Shown: positions 9,180-22,386 of the stretch, in pieces | Position numbering within the stretch: the first letter of the stretch is position 1 | Layout: the number at the start of each line of letters is the position of its first letter | Assembly (NCBI GenBank): GCA_009823505.1 | Contig: VZQC01010436.1 | Span: 1,173,736-1,237,735 of the forward strand | Direction of reading: 5' to 3' | Origin: Rhizomys pruinosus | Taxonomy: Eukaryota > Chordata > Mammalia > Rodentia > Spalacidae | DNA: 64,000 nt | The notes under the pieces: generated by a model | The model's database searches: none | Told to the model about the DNA's origin: nothing | The model's input: only the letters and a program-made list of their open reading frames with translations | Program-made: the position numbers and the translations under genes

Positions 9180-11884
9180 ACCATGAGATCTTATTTCTGA
9201 GTCATTCACTAGATAGCTTACTATTCAATACAACTATCCAATAATCAATCCAACAAATAAATATAACAACAAAAATGAGGAAATTTTGTAAGATTTTTCA
9301 CATCATGAACAAATAAAAGTATATTCATTTGTGGATATACATGTGATCAAAGCCTTTTCTTTGATTAAGGACTTAGTGCTCTGCATAATGACCCTACTAA
9401 CCACTATAATACTTTGCACACTTATATAAAATTATCTCTTTCATATTGAACCACAACTTTTAAAAAATCTTTCTGTAAATATGAGGGGAGAAAGCATGAC
9501 TTTCTATTATTGCTTTTTTTTTTCCCAAAACATCATCCATGAATCAGGTTTCTTATCATCACATCTTGTAACTGATTGCAAAGAGTCTCAATCACCACTC
9601 AATAATTACTTCAATAAAACTTCACCTAAACAAAACCTTTAAGTAACTCAAATACACAGAAAAATCAGATAATTGTTTATCATGTTTACCTCAATTTCAA
9701 TAAATTTCCATTATCTTTACTACTTTCAAAATGTTAACCTTATTTTTATAAGATAATATTCTCTGTCTACCGCTTTCTCCTGTTTCTTTCTCTCTCATTG
9801 AAGTTCTCACATCTTATTGACTTATCTATATCAGAGCAAAATTTAACACAGCAGTCCGAAAGCACTTATCCTTACAAAGATCTACTTGCATATCTGGACC
9901 CTGCAATTGTTTGATAGGCTGACTGGCAAGATTTCCCTACAGATATAAAGTCATGTGAAGACACTTGTATATGAATTGACCATCAGTGAAATTTGGATAA
10001 ACACCTGAACTTGCATGAAAATTGGGAACTTTGATAGGCAGAAGGCAGAAGATTCCTATGCAATTGACGTTCAATAAAAATGAATGGTGTGCTCCTAGCT
10101 CACATGAGCAGAATACATCTTAAATGGAGTCTCACAAATAATTTATAGAAGAATTAAGTGGATTCATTATGACATTACTGGGAGAGCACTCCTGGAAGAT
10201 TTGATTGTATCTGGTTTTCTCCTGACTCTGCTGGTGACAGCATTTTTCTTCACTGATTTACTTTGTGGTCCCACCCTGTAATAAATCTTAGTATTGACTA
10301 CAACTGTATATTAAAACCTTACAGAAAAAAAAAAAAAAGGAATTAGGAGGAATCTGAAGGGACCCAAAATACAATGCAATTAAATTACCATATTTTTAAA
10401 GCAAACAAGGTGACTCTAGAACACACTTGAATGATTTTCAGTAAGCACACAACTCAATTACCAACAGCAAAACTTCATGAATATTCAATAGTCACCATGA
10501 GCAATTAGTACATCACAGCCATAAATCAGCATATTTTCCCAGAGATAAGGTAATGGTGGATAATTCACCAAGGAAATAAAGCCCTAAAGGCAAGGTGCCA
10601 ACTTAATAGAACTGTATGTTGGCCACGATATGTATGGGATTGTGAAAGCTTCTGGGTGTAGCCTTTTAAAGATATGGATTTTTTTATGAAAGGAAGCATA
10701 AATGACCTGCATAGCTAAATTCACATAAATTTAAATATTTTAACAAGAGTAAAAGTTACTTTACCTCTTCTTTTTTAATTCTCAACTTGTTAAGGAAACA
10801 TACAGGTTGCTGTCTCTATTTTAGCATACATGAACATACTGACTATTAATTTTTGTGATTCTGGCTGCCTTTGTAAGTTCTTAAAGTTTTTATTCTGATT
10901 CACTAAAGCCCTCTAAGGCAGAGGCAATCCAGTGATACTCTAGCTCCAAAACAAATGTCACATTCCCCGAATCTATCATTCTTAACTTGTCAGCAGTTTC
11001 AGTCCAATTTGTTATACTGATATGAAAGTTAAATGCTGAAAACATAATAGCCCAGGAAGACATGATTCTTCTATACTGGCTTGAAAGATTTTACCATTTA
11101 AGCAAGTAAGTGACTCAATTTAGACAGCATTATTATAATTTACTCTAGTAACCAAGAACAATCGTCAAAATTTTGATTTACCATAGTCTAAATGAAATCT
11201 CTTTACTTTTTTTTTTCCCCACAGCTTTTGGTCACTTACAGAGTTAACTTTATAAATACAAACTGAGAGTGGTCTCTGACATACATGTGCTAAAAATCAT
11301 TTCATTATCATTTTTTTTCTGAATTGGAATCCTTTGAATATCTAAACATCTGGTAACAACCAAGCCCATGTGATGATAATTCCATCAGAATGGCCAAAAT
11401 TATTGGTCAACTTCTACTTGTACTGGATAACACAAGTAACCCCAAGGGAATAGATTACTGCTAAGTGTAATTTTCTACCTATTCTGATCTAGTCTTTGTT
11501 CTCATCATACACAAAGAGCCACAAAAGTGTTTCTTGCTAAAAACATATTAAACATTTATTGACAAGGAAAAGTAATTATAAATTATATGTTCCATTTTAC
11601 ATTAGTTAAAATTGAATCATCTTTTATAAGTTTTATCCTTGAACTTAACCATAAATTCCCCAGAAATACTAGCATGATGAAACAATTTCAGGTTGTTATA
11701 CATTTAAAGCATGAAAAATATTTCCTGTCATTCACAGAAACAATGAAAATGAGTTTTACATGAGCCATTTTTCAGGTACTAAAATCTTCAAGACAATTAT
11801 CAAAACATCACATCATACCTAAAATATATACAATGTTTATGTTCATACATATGTGTTAAAAACAAATTTCATCCACATTTTTAT
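9180..11884. other. No recognised feature (AT-rich, 2.7 kb)
   Basis: The longest stretch in the window without a repeat I can identify. AT-rich, no long reading frame on either strand, an A14 run at about 10325. May be older unique DNA or repeats too decayed to see by eye. Confidence 0.5.
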
Positions 11885-12280
11885 TAAAACCTTTTTTTAT
11901 TGAGCACATTTCCCACAACATTTCTTAATCAAATTTAGACTCATTCCCCCGCCCATGCCCACCACTCATGCTCCCCTCCCCCATCAGACCTCATGGATTC
12001 TGTCATACACAAATCCTGTCTTGCATCATTTTCTCAGTCTTTTATGACCTTTTCAGTGCACAGGTTTACTGTTTTGGTCAGTTCTTTGAATAGGTTTTTC
12101 TCTCTCTTTTTTGTTCCCATTTGATTTTATATTATTCCCCAATATGCATACATATACTCCACACATAAATCAAAGTTACAAAATCTGAAAATAAACCATA
12201 GGTTAATTCCAAAGCACATTTAGAGATTTACATTTTATCAGAGTTGCATGCATGTAAAAAGAAGTATAACTTTACACTCT
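11885..12280 (-). repeat. L1 3' end
   Basis: Antisense L1 3' UTR: 'tttttattgagcacatttcccacaacat', the C-rich complement of the G-rich tract (11950-11995), 'gttttggtcagttctttgaataggt', 'taattccaaagcacatttagagatt'. Truncated at its 5' side near 12280. Confidence 0.8.
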
Positions 12281-13688
12281 CTCTTTTTCTAGAATATGAA
12301 TATTAGTATTCCTACAGGATAGAACACACCATAGAATTACATAAGGATAAATTATAAATGGTTGTAACAAATATCAATAAAAAGAGAAAATATTATTTTA
12401 CAAAATATTTTTAGCTGTTAAATATAATCCCTTTTTTTAACCAAAAGATGTCATGTTTTCCCCAAGGAAGTGCTTGAGGTTCCTCCTAGGCAAACCCAAG
12501 CAACCATCCATCCTGTCCCTATGCTCTACACTGGGGTCCCTCCCCCCCATGGTCACCAAATGACATCCAGCAAGCATGTGTCCCGTCTTGATCTTCCTGC
12601 ACTGGCCTCCATGACACAGCATGGGTAGTTAAACAATGGCAGTCTACTCTCTGAAGAGGCTGAAATCTCAGTAGCCACTCAGCCCACACACTGGGCATCT
12701 CCATAGTCTCCATCTGGCATTGAAGGTTTGAAGGATTCTCAAATTTTATATCTGAAATACAATTTCTCAGACCTTATTGATTATTTATTTCTGGTTATAC
12801 TTTGCTTTTTGGATGCTTAAGGCCACACAGTCAGCCCAGATTAACCAAGGTTTCCGTTTTCTCAAGGTCAATTGAGGATCTGGTCCTCAAGGGTCACTTG
12901 GGTTTTTTTTTGGGGGGGAGGGGTAGCCCCTGGCTCCTTTTGGTTTTTCGTCACAGTTAGGTCTTGCTAGACCAGGCTTCTCTCTTTGAAGCATGAGCAG
13001 ACTTTCCTCTTTTAGGGTACACACTGGCTGGAGTCCCATCCGTGGATCTCCAAGACCTCCCCACACAGGGAAGACTGGTGACTCACAATTGCAGGGCACT
13101 TCAGGAGATGCCCCTATGCATATTCCCCTGAGACTTAGTTGACATCTGAGGGCAAGGAACAAATTTATCCGTTAAGTCCCTCGGCCAAATTGGTATGGGC
13201 ATTAAGTATGGTCATTAAGCACCCAGAAAGGCTAAGTTACACCAGCCTGATACATCACACCTATACTAACATTCTTAGTTCTCTTTCTAACCCTTCCGCA
13301 TTGGCACCCTCACATAACTTCCCACTGGAATGTATGCATTCTCTCATTTGTTTTTAGCCTATCAAATGAAGTTAGAGTCTCCTGATGTCCCCCAGTGCAA
13401 GTTCATCCATTAGGGTCTAGTCAGCCTACCTAGAGTCACTCTCTTAAACAAATGCAGCTATTTTTCACCCAGTATTAATCAATTATTCAATACTTTTTTG
13501 GCTAAGATTGAGTCCTGATGACCCTTTCTGCAGTTCTGTGCTAGGTTTTTGTATGCTATTGTAAACATATCCAAATCATTTGTTTGGAGAGTGGAGAGGT
13601 CATAGATCTTAGAGAAAAATCCAAGGCAGTCACAACCCTAGACAAATATAATTTCTTAGTATGTGCTAAATAAAGATCCTTGTATTTA
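12281..13688. other. Unassigned, partly GC-richer
   Basis: 12430-13450 is distinctly less AT-rich than its surroundings and contains several short open frames on both strands (up to 91 codons) with no family similarity. It may include an old L1 5' UTR or LTR-type piece, but I could not support either. A T/G homopolymer (12902-12920) interrupts it. Confidence 0.4.
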
Positions 13689-13689
13689 T

Positions 13690-14340
13690 AGACAAGTATG
13701 CCAGTCACCACTCATCAAAGAAGCTTATTTTGCAACTGACAGAATTACAGTGTTCCACAACTGGTCAGTCACACACAGAGATTAAGTGTCTGTGAAGTGC
13801 CCACCCCTACATATCTGCAATAGAACCTCTACACCTAGGAGTCATGGAAGATAGTGGGACAAGGAGTAGAGAGAACATTATTCTGTCTCTCAAGTCTCAT
13901 CAAGGAAACTCCCTCATGCAACTGACAGCAATGATCCCAGGACTCAGGGACCATTGCAGCAGTGGGGCCAGAAATATTGTAAGAGCCAGAAGACGAGGTG
14001 CATGACCATATAGAAATGGAATCTTACTGGCTCCTGGGGACCTTGCTCATATGAAATTAAACCAGTGGTAACAACATGCTCAAGACCCATACAAACTCAA
14101 GCAGACAAAAACCAAATACTGGTACATGTCCCAGAACTGGTGTTCTTATCTGAGGCCACACTCTTAAGGAAAACTGATTCCTCCTTTCCCAGCAGCTATA
14201 CTAAGCCTATAGTTCCTTAGCTAGAAATGGGACTTCAGGACCACATCCCTGCTCCACACTGAGAAACACATGAATGCATAGGGGTTTGGAGATGGATCTG
14301 GGACCAGGGAACAATTAGGAAAAGGGAGTGTATGATGAAA
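13690..14340 (+). repeat. Older L1 3' UTR (Lx-like)
   Basis: Same UTR type as 4200-5012: 'caccactcatcaaagaagctt', 'aatattgtaagagccagaagacgagg', 'agacccatacaaactcaagcagac'. No ORF2 is attached. Confidence 0.6.
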
Positions 14341-14855
14341 ATACATTCTATGCAACTCACGAGTAATATAAGTGTTTAAGATGACAACAATAAGAAATCT
14401 TTCAAAAGATAAAAATATAGATTGAGAATATTTTACTAAAAATTTCATAGCTCTACATACATAAGCTCTATCCATTGTTTCACTGATTGTTATAAATGCC
14501 TAGTACCAAATCCTGAAAATTTCTTCCATAATTAATATTTTAAGCTGTTATATATTTTGTGTAAAGAGAGTAGCATTTATATCTTTAAAATATCTCTGGT
14601 ATAAGAGAAGAAAATTATTTTGTTTCTTCCCTGCAAGAATCCTTCATTAGGTCCTCTCCTCTTAGTATAAACTAGATTGAAAATTATCCATCATAGCCTT
14701 TGACTAAGAAATCTGGAGAAGTTTATTGATTTAAAACAAGACACAGAAGCCATTGCAGATCATTCTTTATTAAGATAAGACTCGGTGAACAACCAAGCAG
14801 TACCAAAAAAAAAAAAGAAAATGAAACATTGATCGAAAGTATATTTTAATCTTTC
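14341..14855. other. No recognised feature
   Basis: AT-rich, no repeat or frame recognised; an A12 run near 14807. Confidence 0.45.
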
Positions 14856-15893
14856 CTTAATATTTTTAAGATATTTTATTGGCATTTTGTGTGTTTCATA
14901 CATCATTTTTCAGTTCAATTTAGACATAGTCCCCTTTCCCTTCCCTACACCCTTTTCCAGTTCATGCATTTTGTCATACTTGTCCTGTATCTTTCTCTCA
15001 GTTCTTTTACAGTTTTCCTCTGCAAATGTTTATTGTTTTGGGCAGAATTTAACTATATCAGTCCATTCTTTGACCCAGTCTCTATGTTGTTGTGGTTCCC
15101 TTGCTTGTATTGCTCAAAAATATGCTTATATAAACGTCATATATGTACCAGAGTTTTGTCCTCCAAGAATAAACTGTATGTTGACTCTGATATATGTTTA
15201 GGAGTTCACATTTTCCCTTTAATTTTATATTACTCTAAAATATGAATATATACCTTCTACCCATATACATTAATTACCATGTCTGAAAGAAAGTGGTAAG
15301 TTAATTCTACAGCTCATTAAGATATTCACATTATAACATCACAGTTGCTTTCAGATAGAAAGAAATATAACAATAACATTGCTCAGCTTCCTTTTCAATT
15401 GGAGGATTTGGTACTAGCATCCACAAATGAGGGAAAACATTCCCCAATTTTTTTTTCTGACTGTATAACTTTACTTAGCATAATGGCTTCTAGTTCCCTC
15501 CATTTACCTGAAAAGTTTATGATGTCAACTTTCTTTACCACTGCATACAACTCCATTATGTAGATATAACACATTTTTTTATCCACTCATCTGTTGAGGG
15601 GCATTTGGGTTGGTTCCAGCTCTTGGCTATTGTGAAGAGAGCTGTAATAAACATAGATGCACTTGTATCTTTGCAGTAGGATGAGTCTTGTGAGTATATC
15701 CCCAGGAGTGGTTTGGCTGGGTCAGGTGGTAGCCTCATTTTGAGCCTGTTAAGGGTTCTCCACACTACTTTCCACAGTGGTTGTAAGAGTTTACATTCCC
15801 CCCCCCCAAAAAAAAAAGTTTACATTCCCACCAGCAGTTGATGAGTGTTCCGCTTTCCCCACAACCTCTCCAGCATTTGATGTCTTTTGTTCT
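14856..15893 (-). repeat. L1 3' end (tandem neighbour of next L1)
   Basis: Minus-strand L1 from its 3' end (left) through the full long 3' UTR to the ORF2 C-terminus. At 15789-15833 the motif 'agtttacattccc' occurs twice, separated by a C/A homopolymer block. The L1 stops at about 15893, where a second L1 3' end begins, so the two lie head to tail. Confidence 0.85.
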
Positions 15894-15895
15894 CT

Positions 15896-17610
15896 TTGTT
15901 TTATTATGTTCAGGGGTTCAGATTTTTTTCTTTTAATTTTATATTACTCTAAAATATGAATATATACCTTCTGCCCATGTACATTAATTACCATGCCTGA
16001 AAATACATGGTAAGTTAATTCCAGGACTCATTAAGATATTCACATTATAACATTACAGTTGTTTTCAGATAGAAAGAAATGTAACAATAACATTGCTCAT
16101 CTTTTCTTTCAATTGCGGGATTTGATTCTAGCATCCACAATGAGGGAAACCATTCCCCGTTTTTGTTTGTTCATTCATTTGTTTGTTTCTTTTTAGGACT
16201 GTGTTACTTCACTTAGCATAATGGCTTCAAGTTCCATCCATTTACCTCCAAATTTCATGATGTTATCTTACTTTATTGCTCCATTGTGAGGATGTAGCAC
16301 ATTTTTGTTATCCATTCATCAGTTGAGGGGAATTTGGGCTGGTTCCAACTCTCTGTTATTGTGAAAGGAGCTGCAATAAACATAGGTGTGCATGTATCTT
16401 TGCAGTAGAATGAGTCTTGTCGATATATACCCAAAACTGGTATGGCTGGGTCAGGTGGTAGGCTCATTTTGAGTCTTTTAAGGGTTCTCCACACTGCTTT
16501 CCACAGTGGTTGTATAGAGTTTACATTCCAAGCAGCAGTGGATGAGTGTTCCCCTTTCCCCACAACCTCTCCAGCATTTGGTGTCTTTTGTTTTCTTGAT
16601 CTTACCCAGTCTTATGGGAGTGAGAGGATATCTTATAGTGATTTTAATTTGCATTTCCTTAATTATTAACTATGTTGAACACTTTTTAAGATGTTTCTCT
16701 GCCATCTTTACTTCCTTACTCATGAAGTTTCTGTTCATCTCTTTGTTCCATCTTTTGAGTGAGGCATTTGTTGTCTTAGTTCTTTGTTTTTTTGAGTAGT
16801 TTATATATTCTGGATGTTAATGCTCTTTCAGATGTATGAGCGATGCAGGTTTCCTCCCACTCTGTGGGTTTCTTCTTCACTTCCTTGATATTTTCTTTTG
16901 CTGCACAGAAACTTTTGAGTTTGATGAGGTCCCACTTGTCATCTTATTTCCTGTGCAGCTGCTGTCTGATTTAGAAAGTCTTTTCCTATAGATTGTTGCC
17001 AACTTTTTTTCTATCACCTTCAGAGTTTCAGGTTTCATGTTGAAACCTTTGATCCACATGGAATTGGTTTTTGTACAGGGTGAGAGGTAGGGCTTTAATT
17101 TTGTTCTTCTACAAATGGTGATCCAATTTTGCCAGCACTATTTGCTGAAGATGCTATCCTTCTTCCATTGAGTATTTTTTGCCACTTTGTCAAATATGAA
17201 GTGGCTGAAATTGTATGAGCTCAAGTTTGGACCTTCAGTTTTGTTCCATTGGTCAACGGGTCTGTTTTTGTGCCAGTAGCAGGCTGTCTTTATGACTATG
17301 GCCATGTAATATAGTTTGAAGTCTGGTAAAGCAATCCCTCCTGTATTGCACTTTTCACTCAGGGTTGCTTTAGCTATTTGGAGTCTTTTGGTTTTTTTCC
17401 ATATGAATTTAAGGATTTTTTTTCTAAGTCTGTGAAGAAACTCATGGGGATTTTGATTGGGATTGCATTGAATCGGTATATAAATTTGGGTAAAATGATC
17501 ATTTTTAATATATTAATTTTTCCAATCCATGAGCATGGGAGATCTTTCCATTGTTTCATGTCATTTTCAATCTCCTTCTTCAGGGGTTTATTTTATATAT
17601 ATATAATATC
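15896..17610 (-). repeat. L1 ORF2 C-terminal half and short-form 3' UTR
   Basis: Minus-strand L1. Its 3' end is the short form '...cctgaacataataaaac' (15896-15912), the same stop as the L1 ending at 3690. Going right it covers 3' UTR, Cys-rich C-terminus, and the thumb/connection of ORF2 (the 61-codon frame 17374-17559 reads [21 protein letters not shown], a conserved L1 ORF2 stretch), then is truncated near 17610. Frames are interrupted many times. Confidence 0.85.
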
Positions 17611-17712
17611 ATACCTGAGTTGGCTATGATATCATCAAAACTGGGTATCTTGGGTGGGCCGGACGTTAGGCAATTTTGTAGGCCTGAGTCTGTCAAAACT
17701 GTTCCTTCCACT

Positions 17713-18598
17713 CTTTTTTAAAATATAAACATTTTTATTGAAGTTTTATGCATTTCATACATTTTTTAATCCACTTTAGACTCATTCCCCTTCCCATCAC
17801 CCACCACATCTAAGTTCATGCATTTTGTCATACATGTCTTGCATCTTTTTCTCAGATGTTTTAAAGTTTTTCTATGCCAAGATTTATTGTTTTGTGCAGA
17901 AGTTTACTATTTCAGTCAGTTCTTTGACCCAGTCCTTTTGTTGTTGTTTTTCCCTCCAATTTGTATTGCTCCAAAATATGCCCATATACACATCATACCT
18001 ATACCAAAATTACATCTGAAACTAAATTGTATGTTAGTTCCAAAATATGTTTAGGAATTCACATTTTCCCTTTAATTTTCTGTTACTCTAAAATATGCAT
18101 ACATACCTTCCACACATATACAAAAATTACAAACTTTGAAAATAAGTGGTAGTTTAATTTTAGAAACCATTAAAGGATTCACATTATAAGAACACAGTTG
18201 CTTCTAGATAAATGGAAATACAACATTTATATTGTTCAGGTTACCTTACAACTTGGGAATTGGTGCTAGCATCCACAAATGAGGGATACCACTCATTGTT
18301 TTTCTGGGACTGTGTTACTTCACTTAGCATAATGTCTTCTAGTTCCATCCTTTTACCTGCAACATACATGATGTCATCTTTCTTTACCACTGTATAGAAC
18401 TCCATTGTGTAGATGTAGCACATTTTCTTTATCCACTTGTTGGCTGAGGGGCACTTGGGGTGCTTCTAGCTCTTCACTATTGTGAAGAGAACTGCAATAA
18501 ACATGGGTGTACATGTATTTCTGTGGTAGGATGTCTTGTGAGTATATACCCAGGAGTGGTATGACTGGGTCAGGCGGTAGGCTCATTTTGAGTCTTGT
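17713..18598 (-). repeat. Host L1 of the nested cluster, 3' part
   Basis: Minus-strand L1 3' UTR starting with its oligo(A) (here T-rich) end at 17713 and running to 18608, where a plus-strand L1 interrupts it. The same L1 resumes at 23295 with the next bases of the consensus ('cacac...ccatagtggttgtatgag'). Confidence 0.9.
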
Positions 18599-19107
18599 AA
18601 GAGTTCTCATCAGAGGCTTTTTCTGCATCAATTGAGATAACTGTGTGATTTTTGCCTTTCAGTCCATTTATGTGTTTTATGATATTAATTGATTTATATA
18701 TATTGAACCATCCCTGAAACTCTGGTATGAGTCAGACTTGACCACGATGGATGATCTTTTTTATATGGGTCTGTATGTGATTTGCAAGTATTTTCATGAG
18801 AATATTTGCATCTGTATTCATTAATGAAATGTGTCTATGGTGTTCTTTTTTGGTTGTGTCTTTGCCTGGTTTTGGTATTAGAGTGATCCTGGATTCATAG
18901 AAGGAATTTGGGAGATTTCCCTCTGTTTGTATCCTTCTGAAAAGTTTGAGTAGTAAAGGTTGTAAGATCTCATTAAATGTTTTTTTAGAATTCTGCTATG
19001 TAACCATCTAGGCCTGGGCTTTTTTTAGTTGAGAGGTTTTTATTATGTCTTCAATTTCCTCATATGTTATGGGTCTGTTTAAACTGTTAATCTCTTCTTG
19101 GTTGAGT

Positions 19108-20429
19108 CTTTGACAAGATCCAGCACCCCTTCATGTTTAAAGTTCTAGAAGGAATTGGACTGAAGGGAACCTTCCTCAATATAATCAAAGTCATATACCA
19201 CAAACCCACAGCAAGCATCATCCTAAATGGAAAAAAAATAGAAGCATTCCCCTTAAAGGCAGGAACAAGGCAAGGTTTCCCCTTATCACCACTCCTCTTC
19301 AATACAGTGCTTGAAATGCTAGCTAGGGCAATAAGCTGAGAAAGGGCAATTCAAAGAGTACTAATTGGAAAAGAGGAAGTCAAACTATCCCTTTTCGCAG
19401 ATGGTATGATAGTTTACCTGAGGGATGCTAAAAACTACACAAGAAAACTCCTAGAAATGATTAAGAGTTTCAGTAAAGTGGCAGGACACAAAATTAACCT
19501 AGAAAAATCAGTAGCCTTTTTTTTACACCAGCAACAAGCAAGTGTAGAAGGAATATAAGGAGACCTCCCAACTCACAATAATAAAATAAAATAAAATAGT
19601 AAAATAAATTAAAGTAAAATAAAATAAAATATAAAATATAAAATAAAATAAAATAATAAAATACCTGGGAACAAATCTAACCAAAGACACCAAAGATCTC
19701 TACAACAAAAAAATTTAAACCCCTGAAGAAGGAAGTTGAAAAGACATCAAAAGATGGAAAAAACTCCCATACTCATGGATTGGAAAAAGTAATATATTAA
19801 AAATGTCCATTCTACCCAAATCAATATACAGATTCAATGCAATCCCAATTAAACTCCCAATGAATTTCTTTACAGACTTGGAAAAAAAATCCTTAAATTC
19901 ATTTGGAAAAACAAAATACCATGAATAGCTAAAGCAGCCCTGAGTGAAAAATGATCTGGCAGGATCACCATTCCAGACTTCAAACTATACTACAGGGCTA
20001 TAGTCATAAAGACAGTTTGGTACTGGCACAAAAACAGACCCCTTGACCAATGGAACAAAACTGATGCACAAACTTGAGCTCATACTTCAGCCATATTACA
20101 TTTTATAAAGGGCCAAAAATCCTCATTGGAGGAAAGAAAGCATGTTCAGCTAATGGTGCTGGCAAAACTGGATCACCATTTGTAGAAGAACAAAATTAAA
20201 GCCCTACCTCTCACCCTGTAAAAAAACCAACTCCACGAGGATCAAAGATTTCAACATGGAACCTGAAACACTGAAAGTGATAGAAGAAAAAGTTGGCAAC
20301 AACCTACAAGACATAGGCATAGGAAAAGACTTTTTAAATCAGACAGCAGCTGCACAGGAAGTAAGATGACAAGTGGGACCTCATCAAACTCAAAAGCTTC
20401 TGTGCAGCAAAACAAAATATTAAGGAAGT
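19108..20429 (+). pseudogene. L1 ORF2p reverse transcriptase remnant
   Basis: L1 ORF2p nicks target DNA and copies L1 RNA into it. Visible: the post-palm A helix ([12 protein letters not shown]), the [14 protein letters not shown] block at about 19265-19305, and the catalytic FADD-type motif at about 19395, which reads F-A-D-G, so the second catalytic aspartate is lost. An expanded A/T-rich (TAAAA)n block at 19585-19665 breaks the frame. The preceding part of the RT lies inverted at 18609-19107. Confidence 0.85.
19583..19668. repeat. (TAAAA)n low-complexity block inside L1
   Basis: Irregular run of TAAAA/TATAAAA units replacing the usual 'caatagcctcaaaaa' neighbourhood of ORF2. Probably a slippage expansion of the A-rich codons. 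Confidence 0.85.
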
Positions 20430-20836
20430 TGTGCTGGATAGCTTTAGTGTCAACTTGACACACCTGGGTTGAGGGAGCTTCAATTAGGGAATCAGCTCCA
20501 TTGGACTGGCCTATGGACACATCTGTGGAGTATTGTCTGATTGTCGAGCAGTGTGGAAGGGCCCAGCCCACAATAAGTGGTGCCACCCTGGGCAGGTTGT
20601 TGTGTACATTACAAGAAGGCAGGCTGGGCATGAGCCAGGGGAGCAAGCCAATAAACAGCATTCTTCCATGGCCTGTGCTTCAGCTCCTGCCTCCAGGTTC
20701 CTGCCCTGAGTTCCTACCCTGGACTCCCTCAGTGATGAACTGTGACCCGGGAGATGTAAGCTGAATAAACTCTTTCCTCCCCAAGTTGGTGCCGGTCAGA
20801 GTGCTTTGTTACAGCAATGGAAGACAAACTAGAACA
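20430..20836 (+). repeat. URR1-like dispersed rodent repeat
   Basis: A 407-bp element starting 'tgtgctggatagctttagtgtcaacttgacac' type sequence and ending 'acagcaatggaagacaaactagaac'. It matches a very common rodent repeat that I associate with the URR1 (hAT-type) family; the name is from memory. It interrupts L1 ORF2 cleanly, with GAAGT present on both sides (20425-20429, 20837-20841), perhaps the remains of a longer target duplication. Open frames inside it are not genes. Confidence 0.6.
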
Positions 20837-21177
20837 GAAGTGAAGAAGAAACCCACAGAGTGGGAGGAAACCTTCATTGCTCATACATCTGAAAGAGCAT
20901 TAACATCCAGAATATATAAACTACTCAAAAAAAAAAAATAACTAAGAAATCAAATGACTCACTCCAAAGATGGATTAAAGAGCTGAACAGAGGCTTCACA
21001 AGTGAGGAAGGAAAGATGGCTGAGAAACATCTTAAAAAGTGTTCAACATCAGTTATAATTAAGGAAATGCAAATTAAAACCACTCTAAGATATCATCTCA
21101 CTTCAATAAGACTGGCTAAGATCAAGAAAACAAAAGTCACCAAATGCTAGAGAGGTTGTGGAGAAAGGGGAACACTC

Positions 21178-22386
21178 GTGTGGTTTATAACATCTCCTAA
21201 CCATTAGAGGATGTAAGCTTTGGCAACAGCCATGGGTTATTCCTCCAAGGAGAGAGCTAATAGCCAATTAGATTTGGGATATACAGACATATGGCTGCCA
21301 CTGCTGCACAGTATTTCCAGGCAGATGAGGTGTAGCTGGTGCTGACGGAGGAGTCTTGCTTGACTCAAGAGACCCATATTTGCTTTTATTGGTTAGTGGC
21401 CTTTGGTTAACACTCTCTGGCATTCCAGAGACCATCTGTATACTTGCAAGGCGGTCTCCATAACATCTTTCCCATGTTTATATCAGGTCTTCAACAGCAG
21501 GGCCTTATCACCTCTACTTCCTGCAGATTCTCCAGTTTGGAGGCAAGGAGCCTTTACATTTTGTGGGGGCTTGGATCCCTGCCAACATCTCCTTGGTAGA
21601 ATAAGCCATTGTTGATGTCAGAGCTCAACCACACGAAGACCCTGCCATACTTGACAGAAGAAAATGTAGATCATGAATTGACATACCATCCAAACATCTG
21701 TGTCTATACCAAAGTAACCTACCATAACAATTAGTACTGTTTAAATACCCATATATCTAATTGTGTGTGCTTCATTAGTAGGATCGAAAGGCTATATATT
21801 ATACTGTTTAAATACCTAAATATCTAATTGCATGTGCTTCATTAGTAGGATCGAAAGGTTAAGCCTGGACAAGCTGGCAGCCCATGAAAGAAAACAGCCA
21901 GAACTGACTAGAGACCAAGACATCAGCTCCAGAGAAAGTAGAGTGTTTTGCTTCTCATCCACCTGTGCCCCTTTTCTAAGCCTAAGGAACAATCTGCGGA
22001 AGAGAGGGCGTGATAGAAAGGGCTTCGATTGGGGTTAATGGTGAAACTACAATAATATAGACTGGACACTCATTTGATCAACTTGATTGAACATACAAGC
22101 CCCCCCTGCTGGATGGTGGGACCCATGAGCTGTGTGGGTTTGGGCACAACTGCTTGAAAATTGGTTTTACATGAAGGATGCTTGTACTCACAAATTATCA
22201 CTTATTGTTAAAAAAGAAAATGAAAACAAAACAAAAAAGCAGAGAAAGATGCAGAAAACTTATGGCAGAATGCATGATCTGGGATGGGTAGGGGTGGGGT
22301 GGGGGGAATGGAAGGGGATATATGCCTGAACTGAATTGGAAAATGATGTATGAAATACACAAAGCATCAATAAAAAAAAAAAAAGA
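21178..22386 (+). mobile_element. Family X, copy 3: twin-primed, longest copy with tail
   Basis: Inserted in L1 with a perfect 16-bp target duplication AGAAAGGGGAACACTC (21162-21177 and 22387-22402). 21178-21626 is inverted relative to 21627-22386, because copy 4 at 54.16-54.76 kb has the same two blocks in one orientation. The two blocks overlap by 9 bp (CGTGTGGTT at 21177-21185, AACCACACG at 21627-21635). The forward part carries the 67-bp tandem duplication (21735/21802), the unique body, and from about 22240 an L1-like 3' tail ending 'atcaataaaaaaaaaaaaa'. No conserved open frame is seen; the longest plus frames (65-70 codons) are not shared between copies as proteins. Confidence 0.9.

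Noticed and set aside
20251..20764. Frames of 136 (-) and 87 (+) codons
   Set aside because: They lie across a URR1-like repeat and its L1 flanks.
21177..21635. Short inverted repeats CGTGTGGTT/AACCACACG as DNA-transposon termini
   Set aside because: The same block in copy 4 has no such ends, and the whole insertion has an L1-type tail with a 16-bp duplication; the 9 bp are a twin-priming overlap.
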